A DNA stretch of 5,617 nucleotides from Haloarculaceae archaeon (GTDB taxonomy: Archaea; Halobacteriota; Halobacteria; Halobacteriales; Haloarculaceae). Of this stretch, positions 1 through 5,094 are shown in pieces. Position numbers and translations under genes: made by a program. The stretch lies in assembly GCA_018609945.1 (NCBI GenBank), contig JAHENO010000224.1:1-5617 (forward strand). The letters are read 5' to 3'. Positions within the stretch are counted from its first letter, which is position 1, and every line of letters starts with the position of its first letter. The notes beneath the pieces are model-generated. The model was not told the origin of the DNA. It worked only from the letters and a program-made list of their open reading frames with translations, and did not search any database.

Positions 1-2
1 AT

Positions 3-602
3 ACTGATATTCTCGCTGGTACCCAGCTCCTCTACAACGATTTGATCAAGAAATATCGGGAAAAAGAACGTTACCGAACACTCAAGCGACAATTAGTTTA
101 CTTCATGATTATCGGGCTTGCTAGCGTCATTAGCGTGATTCTCTTATGGGACCCGGATTATTCAGGAAATGAATATGAAATTACCGATCCCGCTTTCTTT
201 GAGGAAGTACGATGTTTCCTGGGTCAAGTCCTCGGGGAGAGCGCTGGATTCTGTTTCATATCAACAATATTTGTTTTTGGGGTACTAGGCGCGACAACTA
301 GCAGCATCCTCTCCCTTTCTAGGGGGATTTTGGGAATGCGTGTCCCGGAACAAGTCGGGACGCTTGGTCTTACAATCGCTCGCGTTACAGTTGGTGGAAC
401 CTCTGCACTAGTTATTTATGTATTTCTCATCGCAGATATCATTGAGTTGGTTACTCTGACACCAGGGGCCACGTTCGCGTTTGCCTTCATCGGCGGATTC
501 ACAGAACGTCTCCTGGTCAAAGCCATTGAATCGGTCGCAGGGGCGTTCCAAGATGAGGATAGTATACATCCTCTCGAAGACGAACTTGATAGAAATCAGT
601 GA
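3..602 (+). CDS. Unrecognised multi-helix membrane protein, C-terminal part (5' end outside window)
   Basis: The reading frame is open from the left edge, so only the last 199 residues are visible. A TTG at base 42 could serve as a start, but TTG starts are uncommon in haloarchaea, no Shine-Dalgarno site precedes it, and the frame continues upstream, so I call a partial gene. A charged, possibly helical stretch rich in Lys, Arg and Glu (visible residues 14-30) comes first. About four hydrophobic segments follow, near residues 31-50, 80-105, 128-152 and 156-175. The last carries a GGFTER motif and the protein ends in an acidic tail. A short (G)GF(S/T)ER motif closing a final helix occurs, as I recall, in various uncharacterised bacterial and archaeal membrane proteins, but I cannot name a family. 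Base composition is far more AT-rich than in the genes to the right, which suggests recent acquisition. Function is unknown; a membrane location is the only inference I would make. Confidence 0.72.
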   Translation, partial: TDILAGTQLLYNDLIKKYREKERYRTLKRQLVYFMIIGLASVISVILLWDPDYSGNEYEITDPAFFEEVRCFLGQVLGESAGFCFISTIFVFGVLGATTSSILSLSRGILGMRVPEQVGTLGLTIARVTVGGTSALVIYVFLIADIIELVTLTPGATFAFAFIGGFTERLLVKAIESVAGAFQDEDSIHPLEDELDRNQ

Positions 603-681
603 GCCGAATTATGATAACTAAAAAGTAACATATTATACATTCTGACTGAGATTGTTGGTATCCTATTCATCACTCACTAAT
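603..681. other. AT-rich spacer between the membrane gene and the kinase relic
   Basis: This short stretch is strongly AT-rich (ATTATGATAAC, ACATATTATAC) and holds no open frame with a start. ATATTATA at about 632-640 could act as a TATA element, but the only thing downstream is the kinase relic. No clear T-tract terminator is visible after the membrane gene. The breakpoint that removed the kinase body should lie at the right end of this stretch. Confidence 0.4.
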
Positions 682-798
682 CTGAGCAGGAATATTGTTG
701 AAGAAATTGCCCAGGCCCACGGGTGGCCCATCCGTATCACCGACAGCGAAGTCGGCGGGATCCGGTTTGAGATCACCGATGTCGAAGTCTTGAACTAA
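682..798 (+). pseudogene. Remnant of a haloarchaeal sensor histidine kinase (last ~38 codons)
   Basis: The frame ending at the TAA at 796-798 encodes a segment with NIVEEIAQAHGW, then ITDSEVGG, then RFEITDVEV. This matches the usual end of haloarchaeal histidine kinases: the helix after the G2 ATP-binding box, an EAHGW-type turn, and the last strands of the HATPase_c domain. The frame is open only from base 646, has no ATG or GTG, and shows no H box, N box, G1 box or complete G2 box upstream. Recognisable similarity begins where the G2 box should end. It is therefore a 3' relic left by deletion or by insertion of the AT-rich DNA on its left, and should encode no working kinase. The family assignment rests on remembered motifs, not a search. 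A very small expressed ORF using TTG at 652 or 655 is possible but unlikely. Confidence 0.72.
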
Positions 799-1066
799 TA
801 AATATCTGCTCTGAGTCTTGGATGCTTCTCTGTGACAATATAAGCGCACAGTCTGCTTCACCAGATTAGGAAAGGGCCCCGATCCAAGAGTGTCAGTCAC
901 AGACTACGCAGGCGGGTTCATCTCGCGAGACAACACCATCCTCGTCACGAACAAACTTGACAACGGAGATACGCCGTTTCGCTGGCTCCGATACGGGCGT
1001 GCAGTCTATATAGCTCACAATAGGCCTTTTAGCAACCGCTATTCCCCTGCGAACGATTGCCCCGGT
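799..1066. other. Gene-poor stretch with inverted repeats and possible relic coding sequence
   Basis: No gene can be assigned here. The frame of the downstream phosphatase is open back to a GTG at 890. Of the 37 codons from 890 to 1000, 26 end in G or C, which is coding-like, whereas from 1001 to 1066 only 11 of 22 do. The encoded residues match no family I know. Two perfect 8-base inverted repeats (TCTTGGAT/ATCCAAGA and TCTGTGAC/GTCACAGA) lie between 816 and 903. TATA-like sequences occur at about 837-842 and 1005-1012. The stretch may be a decayed gene or old insertion debris. Confidence 0.4.
1005..1012 (+). promoter_or_regulatory. Possible TATA box for the phosphatase gene
   Basis: TCTATATA fits the archaeal TATA consensus. 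Transcription would be expected to start near base 1035, giving a leader of about 30 bases before the ATG at 1067. TTTTAG at 1027-1032 is an alternative box. No Shine-Dalgarno site precedes the ATG, so the assignment is tentative. Confidence 0.3.
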
Positions 1067-1498
1067 ATGGAAGACCGGGTGACGCTTGGATTCGTCTGTG
1101 TACAAAACGCGGGCCGAAGTCAGATGGCTGCCGCATTTGCCCGGCAGGAACGGGACCAGCGGGGCCTGGAGACTACAGTCGAGATCGTGACGGGCGGCAC
1201 GCGCCCAGCAGCCGAGATTCATCCCGGGGTAATCGAGGCGATGCAGGAGACCGGCATCGATATCTCCGACCGGGAACCCCAGCACGTCTCGCCCGAGGAA
1301 CTGAACGACTGTGATGTCGTAGCCACCATGGGCTGTTCGACACTCGAACTGGACGCCGACGTGGAAATCCGCGACTGGGCACTGGACGACCCCGAGGGAG
1401 AGGCTATCGACGACGTACGCGACATCCGTGACGCGGTGAAACGACGCGTCACTGGGCTGTTCGACGAGTACGTGACCGAGCGGACGATTGGCAACTGA
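1067..1498 (+). CDS. Low-molecular-weight phosphatase / arsenate-reductase-like protein
   Basis: The protein is 143 residues, normal for the LMW protein tyrosine phosphatase/thioredoxin-type ArsC fold. The N-terminal strand leads into the catalytic P-loop CVQNAGRS (C11 to R17, CX5R), which binds phosphate or arsenate with Cys11 as nucleophile. A TMGC segment follows (residues 87-90), then the DWALDDP segment, whose Asp108 is the expected general acid. The protein is cytoplasmic. Family members either remove phosphate from phosphotyrosine or reduce arsenate to arsenite. No arsR, arsenite pump or thioredoxin gene is visible nearby, so the substrate is open. Besides Cys11 there are Cys82 and Cys90; the second recycling cysteine usual shortly after the MGC position in ArsC is absent. 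The ATG at 1067 is chosen because the recognisable fold begins just after it; the same frame extends back to a GTG at 890 (202 residues), but the added part matches nothing I know. The universal stress gene follows 48 bases later. Confidence 0.85.
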   Translation: MEDRVTLGFVCVQNAGRSQMAAAFARQERDQRGLETTVEIVTGGTRPAAEIHPGVIEAMQETGIDISDREPQHVSPEELNDCDVVATMGCSTLELDADVEIRDWALDDPEGEAIDDVRDIRDAVKRRVTGLFDEYVTERTIGN

Positions 1499-1515
1499 GT
1501 GGCAATCGATGCCGG

Positions 1516-1522
1516 ATTTATC
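1516..1522 (+). promoter_or_regulatory. TATA box for the universal stress gene
   Basis: ATTTATC is centred about 27 bases before the ATG at 1547, which would place the transcription start at or next to the start codon. This is the usual geometry of leaderless haloarchaeal transcripts and supports the ATG at 1547 over the in-frame GTG at 1499. Confidence 0.5.
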
Positions 1523-1546
1523 ACTCGGGCCGCCGAAGTCAGAGTG

Positions 1547-1996
1547 ATGTACGACCGGATTCTCCTCTCGACGGATGGCACAGTGGCGTCCGACGAGGCC
1601 GAATCACACGCCGTCGAACTCGCAGCGGTGCACGACGCTGTGCTCCACGCCCTCTACGTCGTCGACGAGACCGTCGTGACGGCATACAGCGGTGACGAGT
1701 ACGTCGACGAGGCCGAAGGTCCCGAACACGGTCTCGAAGAGATCGGGGAGGACGCCCTCGCTGCAGTGCGGACTGCGGCCAACGAGGCCGGTGTCGACGT
1801 CGTCACGGAGATACGGCACGGCCGACCGGCCGAGACCATCGCCAGGTACGCGACCGACGAGGACGTGGATCTGATCGTGCTCGGAACGAAACGCCGGCCC
1901 GAGGAGTACCGAGCGCTCCTTGGAAGCGTCACGGACCGCGTCCTCCGCCTGACGACCCGGCCAGCAACCGTCGTGAAGACCGAAGTCACGGACTAG
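1547..1996 (+). CDS. Universal stress protein, UspA family, single domain
   Basis: This 149-residue protein is one complete Usp domain, a cytoplasmic alpha/beta fold that usually dimerises and often binds ATP. It opens with the typical MYDRILLSTDG strand and first-loop Asp10. It ends with the nucleotide-loop region, whose pattern is normally G-x2-G-x9-G-S/T. Here the loop reads LGTKRRPEEYRALLGSVTDRV: Gly113 and Gly126-Ser127 are kept, but the second glycine is replaced by Arg116. ATP binding may therefore differ from canonical members; GTKRRPEEYR-type loops are, as I recall, common in haloarchaeal Usp proteins. The ATG at 1547 is chosen because it gives the exact family N-terminus and has a TATA box at leaderless distance. 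An in-frame GTG at 1499, just after the phosphatase stop, would add 16 residues unlike the family. The precise role is unknown; Usp proteins are tied to stress survival. It is probably transcribed separately from the phosphatase. Confidence 0.93.
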   Translation: MYDRILLSTDGTVASDEAESHAVELAAVHDAVLHALYVVDETVVTAYSGDEYVDEAEGPEHGLEEIGEDALAAVRTAANEAGVDVVTEIRHGRPAETIARYATDEDVDLIVLGTKRRPEEYRALLGSVTDRVLRLTTRPATVVKTEVTD

Positions 1997-2034
1997 AGCG
2001 AGTCCCGATCGGCGCCCGCAGGAACCCTTTTCTC

Positions 2035-2062
2035 ACCGCGTATCCGCAGATTCATACGCGGT
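2035..2062. promoter_or_regulatory. Perfect 9-base inverted repeat upstream of the transporter (candidate operator)
   Basis: ACCGCGTAT at 2035-2043 is repeated as its exact reverse complement ATACGCGGT at 2054-2062, with a 10-base spacer. The arm centres are 19 bases apart, close to two helical turns, which suits a dimeric regulator. It lies in the 76-base gap between the stress gene stop and the transporter start and overlaps TTCATA (2051-2056), a possible TATA element. It could instead be an RNA hairpin ending the stress gene transcript. Confidence 0.5.
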
Positions 2063-2087
2063 AGGGTATTCCGTGAGAGCCGAGTCG

Positions 2088-3260
2088 ATGCGCTGGCGCT
2101 ACCGGACGACCGTGCTCTCGCTGTGCGTGCTGGGGTTTTTCGTCACGTACTTCGCCAGGATGGCGATCAGCCCGGTCGTGCCCCTGATCGCGGCCGATTT
2201 CGCGGTCTCGAACACGGCGATCGGGGTCGCGCTGAGCGGGATGTGGCTGGCCTACGGCCTCTCGCAGTTCCCGAGCGGCGTCCTGGGCGACCGCTTTGGC
2301 GAGAAATCCGTCATCCTGTGGGCGATAGGCGGGAGCGCCGTCGCGAGCCTCGTTCTCGCGGCGAGTCCGGCCTTCGCGCTGTTCGTCGTCAGTGCGGTGG
2401 GTCTGGGCGCGGTCGCCGGCCTCCACTACCCAGTCGGGACGACGCTCCTGTCCCGGACCTACGACGACCTCGGCCGGGCGATCGGGATTCACACGATGGG
2501 GGGGCCGCTGGCGGGTCTGGTTGCACCCGTTGCGGCCGCGTGGGTCGCCGTCAGGTACGGCTGGCGGCCCGCAGTCGGGCTCACGGTCCTCGTTGCCGTG
2601 CCGGTCTTCGCCCTCTTTGCGCTGCGGGTCCGCCCGACCCCGCCCCAGCGGCCCGAGGAACCGATGCGAAACCGGTTCGATCCCAGTCCGCTCGTCGCCC
2701 TCCTCTCGCGACCGGCGATCGCCTTCTCGCTCTCGATCGCGATGCTCGGGACCTTCGTGGTTCAGGGGATGCTCTCCTTTCTCCCGACCTTCCTGATCGA
2801 GCACCACGGGTATTCGACGCCCGTCGCCGGGGCTGCGTTCTCTGCCTTCTTCGTCGTGCGTGCGACCGGACAGTTTCTGCTCGGCGAGCTCTCGGATTAC
2901 CGGGGCCGGGATATCGCGATCGGCATCTCGCTGTTCGCCGGTGGTGCCGGAACCGTGGTTCTGGTCCTCACGCCGGCTCTCGTCGCGATCACGGCCGGCG
3001 TGGTGCTCGTCGGCCTCGGCGCGAGTTTCTTCGCCGCACTCGATCCGCGGTTCCTGGACCACCTCTCGCCCGAGGAGCGGGGCACGGGATTCGGACTCGT
3101 CCGGACGGCCTACACGGTCGTCGGCTCCGCGGGCTCGCTCGGCGTCGGCCTGCTCGCCGACCTCTTCGGCTGGCGCGTCGCGTTCCTCGTCCTCGGCGGC
3201 CTGTTCGCCATCACTATCGGTACCCTCGTGCTCAACTGGGCGCTCTCGCTTGGCTACTGA
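2088..3260 (+). CDS. Major facilitator superfamily (MFS) transporter
   Basis: This is a 390-residue cytoplasmic-membrane transporter, the normal length for a 12-helix MFS protein. Six hydrophobic helices in the N half are followed by a hydrophilic loop at about residues 195-222, rich in Arg and Pro, and six more helices. Between helices 2 and 3 is the MFS motif A, GVLGDRFGEK (residues 64-73). A weaker counterpart, GELSDYRGRD, lies in the C half, as expected from the internal duplication. MFS proteins move small solutes using an ion gradient or by exchange; the substrate cannot be read from the sequence. The ATG at 2088 gives the MRWRYR N-terminus I recall from haloarchaeal homologues. A GTG at 2073 would add five residues, and neither start has a convincing Shine-Dalgarno site. 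A 9-base inverted repeat just upstream suggests regulated expression. thyA follows 96 bases later with its own promoter, so co-function with folate or thymidylate metabolism is only a possibility. Confidence 0.9.
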   Translation: MRWRYRTTVLSLCVLGFFVTYFARMAISPVVPLIAADFAVSNTAIGVALSGMWLAYGLSQFPSGVLGDRFGEKSVILWAIGGSAVASLVLAASPAFALFVVSAVGLGAVAGLHYPVGTTLLSRTYDDLGRAIGIHTMGGPLAGLVAPVAAAWVAVRYGWRPAVGLTVLVAVPVFALFALRVRPTPPQRPEEPMRNRFDPSPLVALLSRPAIAFSLSIAMLGTFVVQGMLSFLPTFLIEHHGYSTPVAGAAFSAFFVVRATGQFLLGELSDYRGRDIAIGISLFAGGAGTVVLVLTPALVAITAGVVLVGLGASFFAALDPRFLDHLSPEERGTGFGLVRTAYTVVGSAGSLGVGLLADLFGWRVAFLVLGGLFAITIGTLVLNWALSLGY

Positions 3261-3288
3261 CGTACGTTGCATGGCGGACGTTTCCGGA

Positions 3289-3310
3289 CGGTCGGCCCCG
3301 TTCCCGACCG
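3289..3310. promoter_or_regulatory. 7-base inverted repeat between transporter and thyA
   Basis: CGGTCGG at 3289-3295 pairs exactly with CCGACCG at 3304-3310 around an 8-base loop. It lies after the transporter stop and about 16 bases before the thyA TATA box. It could be a hairpin at the end of the transporter transcript or a binding site for a regulator of thyA. In such GC-rich DNA a chance origin is also plausible. Confidence 0.35.
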
Positions 3311-3325
3311 GTGCGAGGGACAGCA

Positions 3326-3332
3326 CTTATTG
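3326..3332 (+). promoter_or_regulatory. TATA box of the thyA-dihydrofolate reductase operon
   Basis: CTTATTG is centred about 28 bases before the ATG at 3357, so transcription should start at or within a base or two of that codon. There is no Shine-Dalgarno site before the ATG, as expected for a leaderless haloarchaeal mRNA. This supports 3357 as the start. Confidence 0.5.
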
Positions 3333-3356
3333 TTCGACCGTTCCCCTCGCTACCTG

Positions 3357-4412
3357 ATGGAGGAGTACCACGGCCTAGTCCGGAACGCGCTGCTGGAGGG
3401 GACCTACAAGCCGAACCGCACCGAGGCGGACACCATCGCGACCTTCGGCGAGTACTACGAGTGTGACATCGCCGACTCCTACCCCCTGCTGACCACCAAG
3501 GAGATGGACACGTTCCGGTGGGACTCGATGCTCCACGAACTCGTCTGGTACCTCTCGGGCGAACACCACATCCGCCGGCTCCGGGAGGAGACCGGCATCT
3601 GGGACGCCTGGGCCGACGAGTCGGGGGCGCTCCCGAGTGCCTACGGCCGGTTCTGGCGGCGCTTTCCGGTCCCGGAGGGCGACGCACAGTTGCCCGGCGA
3701 GGCCTGGGCGGACACGGACTGTCCCTGGGTCGAGCGCGACGAGGAGACGGGGACCCTGGTGTTCGACCAGCTCGCGTACGTCGTGGACACGCTCCGGGGC
3801 GACAACCCCGACCGCGACCGCCACTCCCGCCGGCTCGTCGTCAGCGCCTGGCACCCCGCAAACGGCGCCGTCTCCTCGCTGCCGCCCTGTCACTACACGT
3901 TCGTCTTCTCCGTCCAGGGTGGCCGGCTCCACTGCCATCTCACACAGCGCAGCGCCGACATCACGCTCGGGGTGCCGTTCAACATCGCCGCCTACGCGTT
4001 GCTCGCGAAGGTCGTCGCACGCGTGACCGGCATCGAGCCCGGGACCTTCGCGCACACGCACGTCGACGCCCACGTCTACTGCGGGAAGGGCGAGCGCGGC
4101 GCGTGGTACGCCGACAATCTCTCCGAGTTACAGGACCGACTCCGTGCCGTCGAGGCCCGCGAGGAGTACCGCGAGGTCCGCGAGTGGCTGCTCGCGAACG
4201 TGCCGCCCGAGCCCGACGCGGCGGTCGACCCCGCGAGCCACGAGTACGGCTACGACCACGTCCCCGGGCTACTGGAACAGCTTGCCCGCGAACCGCTGGA
4301 CCGGCCGACCGTCGACGTCGATGCCGACTCGCTCGCGGAGGTCTCCCACGACGCCATCACGCTCGAAAACTACGAGGGCTACGGCGGTCTGTCCTTCGAC
4401 GTCGCCGAATGA
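3357..4412 (+). CDS. thyA: Thymidylate synthase
   Basis: This enzyme methylates dUMP to dTMP using 5,10-methylene-tetrahydrofolate, which becomes dihydrofolate; it acts in the cytoplasm as a dimer. The 351-residue product matches classical ThyA throughout. Arg21 is the conserved phosphate-binding arginine. IWDAWADE (81-88) is the conserved Trp region. SRR at 157-159 supplies arginines from the partner subunit. Cys178 in LPPCH is the nucleophile that attacks dUMP. QRSAD (197-201) and GVPFNIA with Asn209 bind the pyrimidine, and His239 and Tyr241 in DAHVY bind the ribose. It is longer than the 264-residue E. coli enzyme, partly through an acidic insertion at about 105-136. The ATG at 3357 is chosen for its TATA box at leaderless distance; the same frame is open further back to a TTG at 3267. 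Dihydrofolate reductase follows 13 bases after the stop. This is the hts-hdrB arrangement of Haloferax. Confidence 0.97.
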   Translation: MEEYHGLVRNALLEGTYKPNRTEADTIATFGEYYECDIADSYPLLTTKEMDTFRWDSMLHELVWYLSGEHHIRRLREETGIWDAWADESGALPSAYGRFWRRFPVPEGDAQLPGEAWADTDCPWVERDEETGTLVFDQLAYVVDTLRGDNPDRDRHSRRLVVSAWHPANGAVSSLPPCHYTFVFSVQGGRLHCHLTQRSADITLGVPFNIAAYALLAKVVARVTGIEPGTFAHTHVDAHVYCGKGERGAWYADNLSELQDRLRAVEAREEYREVREWLLANVPPEPDAAVDPASHEYGYDHVPGLLEQLAREPLDRPTVDVDADSLAEVSHDAITLENYEGYGGLSFDVAE

Positions 4413-4414
4413 TG

Positions 4415-4422
4415 GAGGGTGG
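4415..4422 (+). promoter_or_regulatory. Shine-Dalgarno site of the dihydrofolate reductase gene
   Basis: GGAGGGTG lies three bases before the ATG at 4426, with its GGAGG core six bases away. It complements the CCUCC at the 3' end of archaeal 16S rRNA. It fixes the reductase start and rules out the out-of-frame ATG at 4412 that overlaps the thyA stop. Confidence 0.7.
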
Positions 4423-4425
4423 CTG

Positions 4426-4989
4426 ATGGAACTGGCGATCATCGTGGCCGTCGCGGAGAACGGCGTCATCGGCGCCGACGGCGAGATGCCCTGGCACTAC
4501 CCCGCGGACCTGCAACACTTCAAGCGGGAGACGACGGGCCACCCCGTGATCCTCGGTCGGCGGACTTTCGAGACCATCGCGGGCCGCCTCGGCGGGCCGT
4601 TGCCCGACCGGACGAACATCGTCCTCACCAGGAGCGACCCCGACGTTCCCGAGGGGGTCGTCGTCGCCGACGGCATCGAGGCGGCGCTCGCGGCCGCGCG
4701 CGAAACCGGGACAGAGACGGCCTACGTCGTCGGCGGACAGACCGTCTACGAGCAGTTCCTGCCCCGGGCCGACCGCCTGCTCCTGACGGAGATTCCCGAA
4801 GCGCCCGAGGGCGACACCTACTGGCCGGGCCACGACGAGGACCGCTGGGTCGAGACCGACCGCGAACGCGTCGGCGACGAACTGGTGGTCGTCACATACC
4901 GTGCCCGGGAGACGAACGGTGGGACGGACAGCGACAGTCCAGCCGGTGATAGGATGGACGCCGATAACACGGGCGCGGACGGCACGTAG
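4426..4989 (+). CDS. hdrB: Dihydrofolate reductase (HdrB-type)
   Basis: The enzyme reduces dihydrofolate to tetrahydrofolate with NADPH, recycling the dihydrofolate made by the ThyA encoded just upstream. Of 187 residues, about 1-162 form a complete DHFR domain. NGVIGADGEMPW (12-23) is the Met20-type loop. Asp28 in YPADLQHF is the catalytic acid equivalent to E. coli Asp27. VILGRRTFE (41-49) and the later VVGGQTVYEQFLP segment bind NADPH, and GDTYWP follows near the end. The last ~25 residues are a Gly/Asp/Thr/Ser-rich tail not needed for the fold, probably disordered and perhaps a halophilic solubility feature. The start at 4426 is set by a strong Shine-Dalgarno site, and the 13-base gap indicates one transcript with thyA. 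Haloferax volcanii has two reductases, hdrA and hdrB, with hdrB linked to thymidylate synthase; the symbol is assigned from that linkage, and folA would be an acceptable name. Confidence 0.95.
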   Translation: MELAIIVAVAENGVIGADGEMPWHYPADLQHFKRETTGHPVILGRRTFETIAGRLGGPLPDRTNIVLTRSDPDVPEGVVVADGIEAALAAARETGTETAYVVGGQTVYEQFLPRADRLLLTEIPEAPEGDTYWPGHDEDRWVETDRERVGDELVVVTYRARETNGGTDSDSPAGDRMDADNTGADGT

Positions 4990-4992
4990 GAG

Positions 4993-5014
4993 CGGGACGG
5001 CAACGACTGTCCCG
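4993..5014. terminator. Possible hairpin between convergent genes
   Basis: CGGGAC at 4993-4998 pairs with GTCCCG at 5009-5014, and a G-U and a G-C pair can extend the stem to eight, leaving a six-base loop. It begins three bases after the reductase stop, in the 105-base gap before the converging aminotransferase gene. No T-tract follows on either strand, so termination is only one reading. Confidence 0.3.
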
Positions 5015-5094
5015 ACGAAAGCGACCGGGAGGCATCGACGACGTGAACAGCGACGAACTGGGGGGCAATCGTCGCGGAGTAACGGCTCCCCTCA

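Noticed and set aside
670..900. 76-codon minus-strand frame
   Set aside because: Most of it lies antisense to the histidine kinase relic, and the rest resembles nothing known.
893..1285. 130-codon minus-strand frame over the phosphatase 5' region
   Set aside because: It overlaps the P-loop coding region of a clear phosphatase and has no recognisable domain; kept out, although the part at 893-1066 is not otherwise explained.
1499..1546. GTG at 1499 as start of the universal stress gene
   Set aside because: It adds 16 residues unlike the family and would remove the TATA box placed ideally for the ATG at 1547.
2052..3326. 424-codon open frame on the minus strand across the transporter gene
   Set aside because: It is very rich in Arg, Glu and Pro with no domain, and mirrors the GC-biased third positions of the transporter gene; a typical antisense shadow in GC-rich DNA.
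3267..3356. TTG at 3267 as start of thymidylate synthase
   Set aside because: The extra 30 residues match no ThyA and cover the inverted repeat and TATA box; the ATG at 3357 fits better.
2123..3466. 447-codon plus-strand frame overlapping the transporter and the start of thyA
   Set aside because: It is Arg/Pro/Gly-rich, out of frame with two well-supported genes, and shows no motif.
3518..4426. 302-codon plus-strand frame inside thyA
   Set aside because: It overlaps the recognisable thymidylate synthase in another frame and is Arg-rich and motif-free.
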